Shown in pieces: positions 48,640 through 58,234 of a stretch of 64,000 nucleotides of DNA. The stretch covers positions 55,025 through 119,024 of the forward strand of contig NZ_QOHH01000014.1 in assembly GCF_003319105.1 (NCBI RefSeq), read 5' to 3'. The number at the start of each line of letters is the position of its first letter. Positions within the stretch are counted from its first letter, which is position 1. The position numbers and the translations under genes were made by a program. Below the pieces are notes generated by a model that searched no databases, was not told the origin of the DNA, and saw only the letters and a list, made by a program, of their open reading frames with translations. The DNA comes from Blastococcus sp. TF02-09. Its GTDB lineage: Bacteria; Actinomycetota; Actinomycetes; Mycobacteriales; Geodermatophilaceae.

Positions 48640-49572
48640 TCAGCGGATGGTGATCTGGCGGGAGAGCAGGCCGGCGCGGGCGCGGCGCTCGTCGGCGGTC
48701 AGCGACTCGGTGACCGCCAGCGCCTGCTCGAGACGCGCCTGCCACTGGGTGGCGGGCTCCACCCAGTCGTCGGCGGGGGTGTCAGCAGGGAGGTCCCACA
48801 CGGGGACGACGAGCCCGTGCGCGCGGAACGCCCCGGCGTAGCGGGTGCCCTCGCCCAGCAGGATCGGCTCGCCCGCGGCCCGCAGCCGCGCCAGCGCGTC
48901 GAGCAGCTTCTCCTCGGGCTCCGGCCGCACCCAGCGCAGGTGGGCGCGCTCGGAGCCGGGGCGCACCCAGTACGCCGCCTCGAGGCCGGCCAGCCGCACG
49001 GTCGGCAGGATCGCCTCGTTGGCGTGCTCGAGACCCGCCTTCGCCGCGGCGTTGGGCTCGGTGCCCTCCAGCCAGAAGCCGAAGTCGTCGTGCACGGTCA
49101 CGTCGAGGGGCGCCGTCGTGTCCAGCAGCTCCTGCAGCCGGGGGCCGGCGGAGCCCGCGCCACCGATCGGGCCCGGGTCGACCGGCGCGCCGCCCGGTGC
49201 CTCGAGAGCCGCGGCCAGCGCGGTGCCGAGGTCGCGGCTGACGTCGTCGGAGGAGCTCTGCAGCTGGACGCCGAGCAGGATCTCGCCGTTGGCGCGGACC
49301 AGCGCCGGCGAGCCACCGGGCAGCACGCTGGCGAGGGTCACCTCGCGGCCGTCCGTCGTCCGCAGCTTCGCGGTGGCGGCGGGGACGAGCTCGCGCAGCG
49401 CGACCCAGTCGGCCTCGCCGGGCAGCCCCTCGAAGGAGCGGATGACCGGCGGCGCGTAACCCGAGCCGTGGCAGTGCTTGTAGCGACGCCCGGAACCGCA
49501 GGGGCACGGCGCCTTCGGGTTGATGCCCTCCGACTCGACGGCGGGGGCGGAGGAGCGCTTGCGGGAAGCCAT
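48640..49572 (-). CDS. DUF5926-like protein with N-terminal SEC-C motif
   Basis: A 310-residue cytoplasmic protein. Near residues 20-45 it has a SEC-C zinc-binding motif NPKAPCPCGSGRRYKHCHGSG, like the SecA C-terminus. The rest has no catalytic motif I recognise but matches the actinobacterial family usually called DUF5926. Patterns include DDFGFWLEGTEPNA and VRPEPEEKLLDALARLRAAG. A role in protein handling is suggested by the SEC-C motif only. The ATG at 49572 precedes a Lys/Arg-rich start. Confidence 0.85.
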   Translation of the reverse strand: MASRKRSSAPAVESEGINPKAPCPCGSGRRYKHCHGSGYAPPVIRSFEGLPGEADWVALRELVPAATAKLRTTDGREVTLASVLPGGSPALVRANGEILLGVQLQSSSDDVSRDLGTALAAALEAPGGAPVDPGPIGGAGSAGPRLQELLDTTAPLDVTVHDDFGFWLEGTEPNAAAKAGLEHANEAILPTVRLAGLEAAYWVRPGSERAHLRWVRPEPEEKLLDALARLRAAGEPILLGEGTRYAGAFRAHGLVVPVWDLPADTPADDWVEPATQWQARLEQALAVTESLTADERRARAGLLSRQITIR

Positions 49573-49648
49573 GCGGGCCAGCGTAGGTGCGCCGGCGGAC
49601 GGGGAGCGCAGGCCTCCCTCACCCCCGCCGGCCCTGGCCGGCGCCGAA

Positions 49649-49697
49649 CCATGCGATCTCGTGGCCATCGGCGGCTGATGGCCACGAGATCGCATGG
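49649..49697. repeat. Long perfect inverted repeat F
   Basis: Perfect 21-base arms (49649-49669 and 49677-49697; core GATCTCGTGGCCATC) with a 7-base loop. It lies between the divergent SEC-C and P450 genes, so it is unlikely to be only a terminator; it could be a regulatory site or a REP-like element. Confidence 0.75.
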
Positions 49698-49756
49698 CTC
49701 GAGCGGCAGTGAGGGTGTGACCGACGTCGTCCCCGCTCGTCCCTAGGCTCGGCGGC

Positions 49757-50989
49757 GTGACCCCGGCCGCCGCCGTCCCGCTCGACCTCACCGACCCGGC
49801 CGTCGTCGCCGATCCGTACCCGGCCTTCGCCCGGGCGCGGGCCGTGGCGCCGGTGCAGTGGCACGAGGGCATGGGGCTGTGGCTGGCGTTCGGCCACGCC
49901 GAGGCCAACGCGATGCTGCGGGACCGGCGGCTGGGGCGGATCTGGCGGGACAAGGAACCGGCCGAGCGGTTCGAAAGCTTCAACCTCATCCACCGCAACG
50001 CCATCCTCGAGATGGAGCCGCCCGAGCACACCCGGCTGCGGCGGCTGATCAGCTCGGCGTTCGCCCGCGGGCACGTCGAGCGGCTGCGCCCCTGGGTCGA
50101 GGACCTCGCGCGGACGCTGGTCGACGAGCTGGTCGAGCGCTCCGGCGGCTCGGAGGCGGTCGACCTGCTGGCGGGCATGGCCGAGCAGCTGCCGGTCGCC
50201 GTCATCGCCGAGCTGCTGGGCGTGCCCGAGGCCGACCGGCCGCTGCTGCGCCCGTGGTCCAACGCGATCGTGAAGATGTACGAGTACGGGCGGACGGCGG
50301 AGACCGAGGCGTCGGCCGAGCGCGCGGCCGGGGAGTTCGTCGCCTACCTGCGCGGCCTGGCCGCCGAGCGGCGCACCAACCCCGGCGAGGACCTGGTCAG
50401 CCACCTGGTGGGCCTGCGGGACGCCGCCGGCGACGCGCTCACCGAGGACGAGCTGGTCACCACCTGCATCCTGCTGCTCAACGCCGGCCACGAGGCCACG
50501 GTGAACGTGAGCGGCAACGGGACCCTCGCCCTGCTGCGGCACCCCGGCCAGCTGCAGCGGCTGCGCGAGGACCGCGGGCTCCTGCCGACGGCGATCGAGG
50601 AGTTCATGCGCTACGACTCCCCGCTGCAGCTGTTCGAGCGCACCGCCACCGAGGACGTCGAGATCGGCGGCGTCACCGTCGAGCGCGGGCAGAAGATCGC
50701 AGCGCTGCTGGGTGCGGCCAACCGCGACCCCGCCGTCTTCGCCGAGCCCGACAGCTTCGACGTCGGCCGGGCCGACAACCCGCACATCACCTTCGGCGCC
50801 GGCGTCCACTTCTGCATCGGGGCGCCGCTGGCCCGCGTCGAGCTGCAGGCCACGTTCGGCGCGCTGCTCGACCGGACGACGACGTTCGAGCTCGGCGGCG
50901 CCCCGGAGCGCCGTCCCGAGTTCGTGATCCGCGGCCTGCGGACCCTGCCCGTCGTCCTCGGCCGAGCCACCGCCCCGTCTGGATCGTGA
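49757..50989 (+). CDS. Cytochrome P450
   Basis: A 410-residue soluble bacterial P450. The I-helix oxygen-activation motif is LLLNAGHEATV near residue 245. The K-helix ExxR lies in IEEFMRYDSPLQLFER. The heme loop is FGAGVHFCIGAPLARVE with the thiolate cysteine at about residue 353. It is of the class that takes electrons from ferredoxin; no ferredoxin or reductase gene is close. The GTG at 49757 gives a normal length. The acyl-CoA synthetase gene follows 26 bases later, so a role in lipid or polyketide oxidation is possible. Substrate unknown. Confidence 0.93.
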   Translation: MTPAAAVPLDLTDPAVVADPYPAFARARAVAPVQWHEGMGLWLAFGHAEANAMLRDRRLGRIWRDKEPAERFESFNLIHRNAILEMEPPEHTRLRRLISSAFARGHVERLRPWVEDLARTLVDELVERSGGSEAVDLLAGMAEQLPVAVIAELLGVPEADRPLLRPWSNAIVKMYEYGRTAETEASAERAAGEFVAYLRGLAAERRTNPGEDLVSHLVGLRDAAGDALTEDELVTTCILLLNAGHEATVNVSGNGTLALLRHPGQLQRLREDRGLLPTAIEEFMRYDSPLQLFERTATEDVEIGGVTVERGQKIAALLGAANRDPAVFAEPDSFDVGRADNPHITFGAGVHFCIGAPLARVELQATFGALLDRTTTFELGGAPERRPEFVIRGLRTLPVVLGRATAPSGS

Positions 50990-51015
50990 GCGCGGTCACT
51001 GGCAGGATCCGCTCC

Positions 51016-52631
<1,616 letters not shown>

Positions 52632-52632
<1 letters not shown>

Positions 52633-52682
52633 CCCTGCTTCTCCGCGGAAAAGCGTCCTGCTTTTCCGCGGAAGAGCAGGGT
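52632..52682. terminator. Repeat C copy 2, bidirectional terminator
   Basis: 23-base arms (52632-52654 and 52660-52682) with two mismatches and a 5-base loop; centre halves carry TTCCGCGGAA. It exactly fills the space between the stop codons of two convergent genes, so a bidirectional terminator is the simplest reading. Confidence 0.78.
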
Positions 52683-53011
52683 CAGCGGACGAAGGGGGGC
52701 TCGCCGGTCTCGCTCACCATGGGCTTGCCGGCGGCCTCCCAGTCACCCATCCCACCGGCGACGTTGACCGCGTCGTAGCCGTTCTGGTTGAGCCACGCGG
52801 CCACCCGTGCCGAGCGGCCGCCGCCGCGGCAGGTGACGTAGAGCGGGTCGCCCTCGGGCAGGTCGTCCAGCCGGGAGGGGATCTGACCCATGGGGATGTG
52901 GGTGGCGCCCTCGACGTGGCCGTGCACCCACTCGTCGTCCTCACGGACGTCGAGGATCACGGCGTCCCCGGGCAGTTCGCTGACAGAGACGGTCGGAACC
53001 TGCTGCGGCAT
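52682..53011 (-). CDS. Rhodanese-domain protein
   Basis: A 109-residue single rhodanese domain, which transfers sulfane sulfur between donors and acceptors such as cyanide or thiols. The active-site loop is VTCRGGGRSARVA near residue 68, with the catalytic cysteine and a six-residue CRGGGRS loop as in GlpE-type proteins. Other motifs are AVILDVREDDEWVHGHVEGATHIPMGQ. The ATG at 53011 has GGAG upstream. The physiological sulfur donor is not indicated by neighbours. Confidence 0.92.
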   Translation of the reverse strand: MPQQVPTVSVSELPGDAVILDVREDDEWVHGHVEGATHIPMGQIPSRLDDLPEGDPLYVTCRGGGRSARVAAWLNQNGYDAVNVAGGMGDWEAAGKPMVSETGEPPFVR

Positions 53012-53068
53012 CACGCACTCCATCGTGGCACGGCCGCGCGGGCGGGCGGGCCTGCGAGGATGGCCGCG

Positions 53069-53581
53069 ATGACCGCCGCCCCCGCCCCCGTGCGCGAGCC
53101 CGCCTGGTCGCTGCCGCGCACGGCCATCGGGCTGTGGGTCACCGAGAGCCTCGTCGGCGTGCTGGTCACCGCCGTCGTCGTCGGGGCGCTGCTCATCTGG
53201 GTGCCGGCCGATCTCGGCGGCCCGGTGCCCTTCCTGCGCTGGGCGGTGCCGATCGCCGCGGTGCTCGAGGCGCTGGTCGCCGTCGGCGTGCGGCCCTGGC
53301 TCAAGCACCGCGTCTACCGCTGGGAGGTCACCGGGGACGCCGTCTACACGCGCACCGGCTGGCTCACCCAGACCTGGACGCTGGTCCCCGTCTCCCGCAT
53401 CCAGACCGTCGACGTCACCCGCGGAGTGCTGCAGCAGCTGTTCGGGCTGGCTACGGTCGCGGTCTTCACCGCGTCCAGCCAGGGCACGGTGCACATCTGG
53501 CACCTGGAGCAGGGCATCGCCCAGCGGGTCGCCGACGACCTCGCCGTCCGGGCGGAACGGACCCGGGACCAGGCCACGTGA
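53069..53581 (+). CDS. PH-domain membrane protein (YdbS-like)
   Basis: A 170-residue protein with two membrane helices (about 20-45 and 60-80) followed by a bacterial PH domain (bPH2) with VTGDAVYTRTGWLTQTWTLVPVSRIQTVDVTRGVLQQLFGLATV. It forms a pair with the next gene by a GTGA overlap, the same arrangement as YdbS/YdbT. The ATG at 53069 has AGGA eight bases upstream. In Bacillus the pair contributes to resistance to certain bacteriocins; whether that applies here is unknown. Confidence 0.85.
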   Translation: MTAAPAPVREPAWSLPRTAIGLWVTESLVGVLVTAVVVGALLIWVPADLGGPVPFLRWAVPIAAVLEALVAVGVRPWLKHRVYRWEVTGDAVYTRTGWLTQTWTLVPVSRIQTVDVTRGVLQQLFGLATVAVFTASSQGTVHIWHLEQGIAQRVADDLAVRAERTRDQAT

Positions 53582-55128
53582 CCGATCCGCGGGCGGGGGC
53601 CTGGCCGGTCGCGGCAGCCCCCCGCCGGACGTCGAGGCGCATCGTCCTGGTGGACACCGCCACGTTCCGGCAGGCACGGCAGCTCGTCCCGTTCGCGATC
53701 CCGGCGCTGGCCGGCATCGGGTTGGGCGGGGGCCGCTGGACCGTCGTGGGGCTCGTCGTCGTCATCACCCTGGTGTCCCTGGCGACGGCGGCCCTCGGCT
53801 GGTGGCGGTTCAGCTACCTGGACGGGCCCACGGCCGTCGTCGTCACGCGCGGGCTGGTGTCGCGCTCCACGCGCACGGTGCCCAACGACCGGATCCGCGG
53901 TATCGAGATCGAGGCGCCGCCGGTGCACCGGCTGCTCGGCCTGGTCCGGGTGCGGATCGACGCCGCCGCCGGCGGCTCCACCAGCGCCGGGCGGGGAGCG
54001 GGCAAGGACGAGGAGCTGCTGATCGACGGCGTCACCCGCGCCGAGGGGGAGCGGCTGCGGACGGCGGTGCTCACCACCCGCGGCCGCGTCCCGGTGCCCG
54101 CGGTCGACGACGCCGACGGCGCCCCGCCCCCGCCGGAGCCCGAGGAGGAGTTCGCCCGCTTCGACAACCGGTGGCTGCTGTACGCGCCGCTGGTGGGGAG
54201 CTACCTCGCCGTCCCCGTCGCCGCCGTCGGGGCGCTGTCCCGGATCCTCGACGAGCTGCCCGGCCGGTTCCTCCCCCACGTCGACGGCCCGGCTCTGGAC
54301 TCGCCCGTCGTCGCCCTGATCGCGGTGGCCGTGTCGCTGGTGGTGCTGGCCGCGGGTGCGGTGATCGGCGCGGCGGTGGTCAACTGGCGGTTCCGCCTCG
54401 TGCGCCGCGGCGGCTCGCTCATCGCCGTCCGCGGGCTGCTCACCCGGCGGCACACCGAGCTGGAGATCGACCGCATCCGCGGGGTCGCCGTGGCCGACGG
54501 CGCGGGCATGCGGCTGGTCGGGGCGGCCCGGGTGAACGGCCTGGTCACCGGCCTCGGCGACGCGCAGCGCCGCGGTCAGCTGCTGCCCCTCGGACCGCGC
54601 GCGGAGGCCGAGCGGCTCAGCCGCCGCCTGGTCGACGACCCCGGCCCGCTGGCACCCCACCCGGCCGCGGCGCGGCGCCGGCGCATCGTGCGGGCGGTGG
54701 CCACGGGGCTGCTCGTCACCGCCGCCGGCGCGGTGCTCACCGTGACCAGCGGGTGGTGGCCCCTGCTCGTCGCCGGCGTCGTCCTCACCGTCCTGGGCGT
54801 GCCGCTGGGGCTGGGCCGGTACGCGTCGCTGGGCCACGCGACCGGCCAACGGTCCTTCGCCGTCCGCGTCGGCTGGCTGGTGCGGGAGCGGGCGGTGCTG
54901 GAGCGCCGGGCGGTCGTCGGCTGGCAGGTGACGCAGTCCTGGGCGCAGCGCCGCGCCGGGCTGGCCTCCGTCGTCGCCTGCGTCGGGGCCGGGCGCGGCG
55001 GCTACATCGCGCTGGACATGGCCGCCGACGAGGTCGCCGCCTTCGCGGTCGCGGCGTCGGAGCCGTGGGCGCAGCAGCTCCTCCCCCGGGCGGACGGCGA
55101 GGTGAACCGTTCCGTCCCGGGTGCGTGA
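53578..55128 (+). CDS. PH-domain membrane protein (YdbT-like), multiple bPH2 domains
   Basis: A 516-residue membrane protein. It has membrane helices about residues 38-80, 200-225, 240-265 and 370-410, and three bPH2 domains after them, marked by VTRGLVSRSTRTVPNDRIRGIEIEAPPVHRLLGL, then GLLTRRHTELEIDRIRGVAVADG, then VGWLVRERAVLERRAVVGWQVTQS. It overlaps the YdbS-like gene as GTGA. This two-gene unit is conserved in firmicutes and actinobacteria; its molecular role is not settled. Confidence 0.85.
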   Translation: MTDPRAGAWPVAAAPRRTSRRIVLVDTATFRQARQLVPFAIPALAGIGLGGGRWTVVGLVVVITLVSLATAALGWWRFSYLDGPTAVVVTRGLVSRSTRTVPNDRIRGIEIEAPPVHRLLGLVRVRIDAAAGGSTSAGRGAGKDEELLIDGVTRAEGERLRTAVLTTRGRVPVPAVDDADGAPPPPEPEEEFARFDNRWLLYAPLVGSYLAVPVAAVGALSRILDELPGRFLPHVDGPALDSPVVALIAVAVSLVVLAAGAVIGAAVVNWRFRLVRRGGSLIAVRGLLTRRHTELEIDRIRGVAVADGAGMRLVGAARVNGLVTGLGDAQRRGQLLPLGPRAEAERLSRRLVDDPGPLAPHPAAARRRRIVRAVATGLLVTAAGAVLTVTSGWWPLLVAGVVLTVLGVPLGLGRYASLGHATGQRSFAVRVGWLVRERAVLERRAVVGWQVTQSWAQRRAGLASVVACVGAGRGGYIALDMAADEVAAFAVAASEPWAQQLLPRADGEVNRSVPGA

Positions 55129-55174
55129 CGATCACGGCGGCGGGTAGCCGGTCCACGATGAGGTCGCGCCCCGC

Positions 55175-55873
55175 TCACCCCGGCCGGCCCTCGGCTACCC
55201 CGAGCCCGGCCCGCCCGGCCAGCGCCGCCGCCTCCACCCGCGTGGTCACGTGCAGCCGGCGCAGCAGGTGGGCCACGAGCCGCTTCGTCGTCCGCTCCGA
55301 GACGTGCAGCGTCGTGGCGATGTCCACGGTGCTGGCCCCCTCGGCGATCAGCCGCCACAGCCGGCGCTCGTCGGCGGTCAGCTGGTCGGCGATGCTCTGC
55401 TGCCCGGCCGGCGCGGCGTCCGCCAGCAGCTGCCGCAGCAGCGCCTCGGGCACCACCGACCAGCCGTCGAGGACGGCGAGCAGCGGCCGCACCAGCGACT
55501 CGGGGTCCGCCGACTTCGGCAGGAAGCCCGAGGCGCCGGCGCGCAGCGCCTCGATCGCGGCGTCGGCCTCGGCCAGCCCGGACAGCGCGACCACCCGCAC
55601 CATCGGGTCGGCCCGGCGGATCGCCGCGATCGCCCTGGTCCCGCCCGGTGGTGGCATGTGCAGGTCGACGATCGCCACGTCCGCGTGGTGGCGCCGGACC
55701 AGCGCGGCCGCGGCCGAGGCGTCGTCCGTCGTCCCGACCACACGGACCCTGCCGCCGCTCAGCCCCGGCAGCAGCAGGCCCAGCCCCCGGGTGAAGAGGG
55801 GGTGGTCGTCCACCACGACCACGTCCACCGGGGTCCCGCGTTCAGCACCGAGCGCTCCGTCGATCTCCGACAT
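55175..55873 (-). CDS. NarL/LuxR-type response regulator
   Basis: A 232-residue regulator. The receiver covers about 14-135 with VVVDDHPLFTRGL, phosphoacceptor aspartate in VAIVDLHMPPPGG near 68, and lysine in GFLPKSADPE. The LuxR helix-turn-helix fills about 155-225 (LTADERRLWRLIAEGASTVDIATTLHVSERTTKRLV). The ATG at 55873 has AGGAGA upstream. It is divergent from a short histidine kinase, only 59 bases apart, and they form a likely pair. Targets unknown. Confidence 0.9.
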   Translation of the reverse strand: MSEIDGALGAERGTPVDVVVVDDHPLFTRGLGLLLPGLSGGRVRVVGTTDDASAAAALVRRHHADVAIVDLHMPPPGGTRAIAAIRRADPMVRVVALSGLAEADAAIEALRAGASGFLPKSADPESLVRPLLAVLDGWSVVPEALLRQLLADAAPAGQQSIADQLTADERRLWRLIAEGASTVDIATTLHVSERTTKRLVAHLLRRLHVTTRVEAAALAGRAGLGVAEGRPG

Positions 55874-55932
55874 CCGTCTCCTGCCGGCCGTCGCCCACCG
55901 GCGCTGCTGACCGGCACCACCCAGGAGTGCCC

Positions 55933-56664
55933 GTGACCCTCGCTGCTGACGCACCGATCCCGCATCCCGCCCGCGACCTGTTCGCCGACCTCGCGCGCGT
56001 GCTGCGCGGCCACCTGCCCCGACGCCGGCGCGCGACGGACGCGGGGGCCGCACCCACCCCCGAGGACGCCGTCCTGCGCGCCCTCTGCCACGACATGCGC
56101 AGCCCGCTGGCCTCGCTGGAGGCGGTCCTCGGGTCGCTGGACGGGCCCCCCGACCGCGCCCGCGAACTGCTCGCCCTCGCCCGCGCCCAGACCGCCCAGC
56201 TCGCCTCCATGCTCCGCACCGCCGACGCCACCGGCGGCGCCGTGCGGGGCACCGGGGCCCGCCTGCTCCGCGACGTCGTCCTCGCCGGCGTCGCCGCCTC
56301 CGGCCTGCCGCGGACCCTGCTGACCGTCGAGGTCCTCGATGGCGCCGGTGAGGTGCCGGTCGCCGACGCCCGGGTGCAGCGCATCCTCACCAACCTGCTC
56401 GAGAACGCGCACCGGCACGGCGGCGGCCGGCCGGTGCGGCTGCAGGCGACGCTGCGTGCCGGCTGGGTGCGGCTGGCGCTCTCGCAGGCCGGGGTGCCCG
56501 TCGACCGGGTGGTCGGGCACCTGCAGCAGACCCGCCCGCCCCTGGACCTGACCGGCCTGGGGCTGTGGTCGGTGCAGCGGCAGACCCGCGAGCTCGGCGG
56601 GCGCCTCACCTGGCACGACGACGGCGACGTCTTCACGCTCACCGTCGCGCTCCCCGACAGATGA
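55933..56664 (+). CDS. Short cytosolic histidine kinase with degenerate ATPase motif
   Basis: About 243 residues with no membrane segment. A HisKA-type helix has the phosphoacceptor in ALCHDMRSPLASLEAVLGSL near residue 55. The N-box is ILTNLLENAHRHGGG. The G1 box, normally DxGxG, is changed to SQAGVPVD, losing the aspartate that contacts adenine, while a G2-like LTGLGLWSVQRQTRELGG remains. ATP binding may thus be weak or absent. GTG at 55933 fits AGGAG spacing better than the GTG two codons upstream. It is divergent from the response regulator. The Mn-catalase gene follows after about 125 bases. Confidence 0.8.
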   Translation: MTLAADAPIPHPARDLFADLARVLRGHLPRRRRATDAGAAPTPEDAVLRALCHDMRSPLASLEAVLGSLDGPPDRARELLALARAQTAQLASMLRTADATGGAVRGTGARLLRDVVLAGVAASGLPRTLLTVEVLDGAGEVPVADARVQRILTNLLENAHRHGGGRPVRLQATLRAGWVRLALSQAGVPVDRVVGHLQQTRPPLDLTGLGLWSVQRQTRELGGRLTWHDDGDVFTLTVALPDR

Positions 56665-56789
56665 CCTGAGCTGCGCCCGGACAATGGCACCGGAGGGCCA
56701 GCGGACGGCACGGGCGGGCCAGCGGGAGCGGGCAGATCCCCGGTGTCACCGCATCGGCGGTGGCGCGACGACGCACCGAGGGAGAGCCC

Positions 56790-57650
56790 GTGTTCACGCA
56801 CACCCACGCCCTGCAGTACGAGGCCAAGCCCGACGGTCCCGACCCGGACTTCGCCCGCAAGATGCAGGAAATCCTCGGCGGTCAGTGGGGTGAGATGACC
56901 GTCGCCACCCAGTACCTGCTGCAGGGCTGGAACTGCCGGCTGCCCGGCAAGTACAAGGACCTGCTCCTCTCGATCGGGACCGAGGAGCTGGCCCACGTCG
57001 AGATGATCGTGACGATGATCGACCGGCTGCTGGACCACATCCCGCTCAAGCCCGACGCCGCCGACCGCACCAAGGAGGCCGCCGCGGGCTACGGCCAGCA
57101 CAACCCGCAGCACCCGATCCAGAACGGGGCCGGCGCCAGCTACATGGACAGCATGGGCAACCCGTGGAGCGGCGCGTACGTCACCGCCAGCGGCAACTTG
57201 ATGGCCGACTTCATGTACAACGCCACGGCCGAGATGCAGGGCCGGCTGCAGGTGGCCCGGCTCTACAACATGACCGACGACCCGGGCGTGAAGGACATGC
57301 TCCGGTTCCTCCTCACCCGCGATCACTACCACCAGCAGCAGTGGCTGCACGCGACCGAGGAGCTGAAGGCCGACGGCCTCGAGGGCATCCCGGTCCCCGA
57401 GGCATTCCCGCTGGAGGAGGAGGTCGGCGACCTGGGGTACACGTTCATCGACGCCTCCGACGGCCCCGAGGCGGCGTCCGGCCGCTGGGCGAACGGCCCG
57501 TCCTACGACGGCCGCAGCACGTACACGGCCCGGCCGATCGAGGCCACCGCCGACGCGCCGATCCTGCCCCCGGGCGATCCGCGGCTGTACCCGACGCCGC
57601 AGACGGACACGAAGAACCTGCTGCAGAAGGCCAAGGACATGCTCACCTAG
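56790..57650 (+). CDS. Manganese catalase family protein
   Basis: A 286-residue ferritin-like, four-helix protein of the non-heme (dimanganese) catalase family, which breaks down hydrogen peroxide. Metal ligands in the usual places: E in GQWGEMTVATQYLLQGW, E and H in IGTEELAHVEMIVTMI, E in NATAEMQGRLQVARLYN, and H in LLTRDHYHQQQWLHA. The C-terminal part (DPRLYPTP and after) is less conserved. The GTG at 56790 follows a GGGAGAG site. It lies downstream of a divergent two-component pair, and with the manganese riboswitch/exporter elsewhere in the window it points to an active manganese economy. Confidence 0.9.
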   Translation: MFTHTHALQYEAKPDGPDPDFARKMQEILGGQWGEMTVATQYLLQGWNCRLPGKYKDLLLSIGTEELAHVEMIVTMIDRLLDHIPLKPDAADRTKEAAAGYGQHNPQHPIQNGAGASYMDSMGNPWSGAYVTASGNLMADFMYNATAEMQGRLQVARLYNMTDDPGVKDMLRFLLTRDHYHQQQWLHATEELKADGLEGIPVPEAFPLEEEVGDLGYTFIDASDGPEAASGRWANGPSYDGRSTYTARPIEATADAPILPPGDPRLYPTPQTDTKNLLQKAKDMLT

Positions 57651-57757
57651 GCCCTCCAGGTCCGCGCCCCGTTCCACCGCGCCGTCGCCGCGCCGGCGAC
57701 CGGACCCGCGTGATCCGGTCGCCGGCCGGCGGGACGCCCCCACCCGGAGGTCCTGCC

Positions 57758-58000
57758 GTGCACATCCCCGTTCCGCACCTGCCCGTTCCGACGGTGCTGC
57801 TGTCCGTCGTCTACGCCGCCGCGATCGCGGTCGCGCTCGCCCATCCCGGCGAGCACACCCTCGCCGGCCTCGTCGTCCTCGCGGGGCTCGTCGCCCGCTG
57901 GGCGGTCCGCCACCGGCACGCCCTGGTGACTGCGCAGGTCGCCGTCCCGGCGCCGGCCGAGCCCGCTGCTCCGGCCGCTGCGCCCGCCACCGCCGCCTGA
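57758..58000 (+). CDS. Small membrane protein of unknown function
   Basis: An 80-residue protein. The GTG at 57758 is preceded by a strong GGAGG site seven bases away. Two hydrophobic stretches, about 13-30 and 37-54, are joined by AHPGEHT and followed by a His/Arg-rich turn and a Pro/Ala-rich tail. I do not recognise a family. It follows the Mn-catalase gene by about 107 bases on the same strand. Confidence 0.6.
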   Translation: MHIPVPHLPVPTVLLSVVYAAAIAVALAHPGEHTLAGLVVLAGLVARWAVRHRHALVTAQVAVPAPAEPAAPAAAPATAA

Positions 58001-58018
58001 CCCGCTGTCCGTCGACCG

Positions 58019-58072
58019 CGCGGTGTCGCAGCGGAACGCGCGGTCGACCGCGCGTTCCGCTGCCACACCGCG
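58019..58072. repeat. 54-base palindrome G
   Basis: A 36-base perfect palindrome (58028-58063, centre GCGGTCGACCGC) within 54 bases that are symmetric except for one pair. It has no loop, so it is a true palindrome rather than a stem-loop with spacer. It lies between convergent genes, next to the terminator-like hairpin at 58174-58230. Confidence 0.78.
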
Positions 58073-58173
58073 AGGACGAGGACGTGCGGTGAGGACGACG
58101 ACGGCCCGAGGTGGCCACGAACGCGCGAGGCGCGCGCCCCCAGAGGAGACGCGCGCCAGGCGGCGTGCTGGGC

Positions 58174-58230
58174 GGCCCCGTCTCAGGGGCCTGCTCCCGA
58201 GGAACGAGGGAGTGGGGGGAGACGGGGTCC
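58174..58230 (-). terminator. Terminator-like nested hairpin after actP
   Basis: Outer arms CCCCGTCTC (58176-58184) and GAGACGGGG (58219-58227), with an inner CTCCC/GGGAG stem. It lies just past the actP stop; the bases between, AAGAAGGACCCC, also occur after the FAD oxidase stop at 39865. Confidence 0.6.
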
Positions 58231-58234
58231 TTCT

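Noticed and set aside
58019..58072. Replication origin or phage attachment site
   Set aside because: No DnaA boxes, integrase or tRNA gene nearby; only the palindrome itself is visible.
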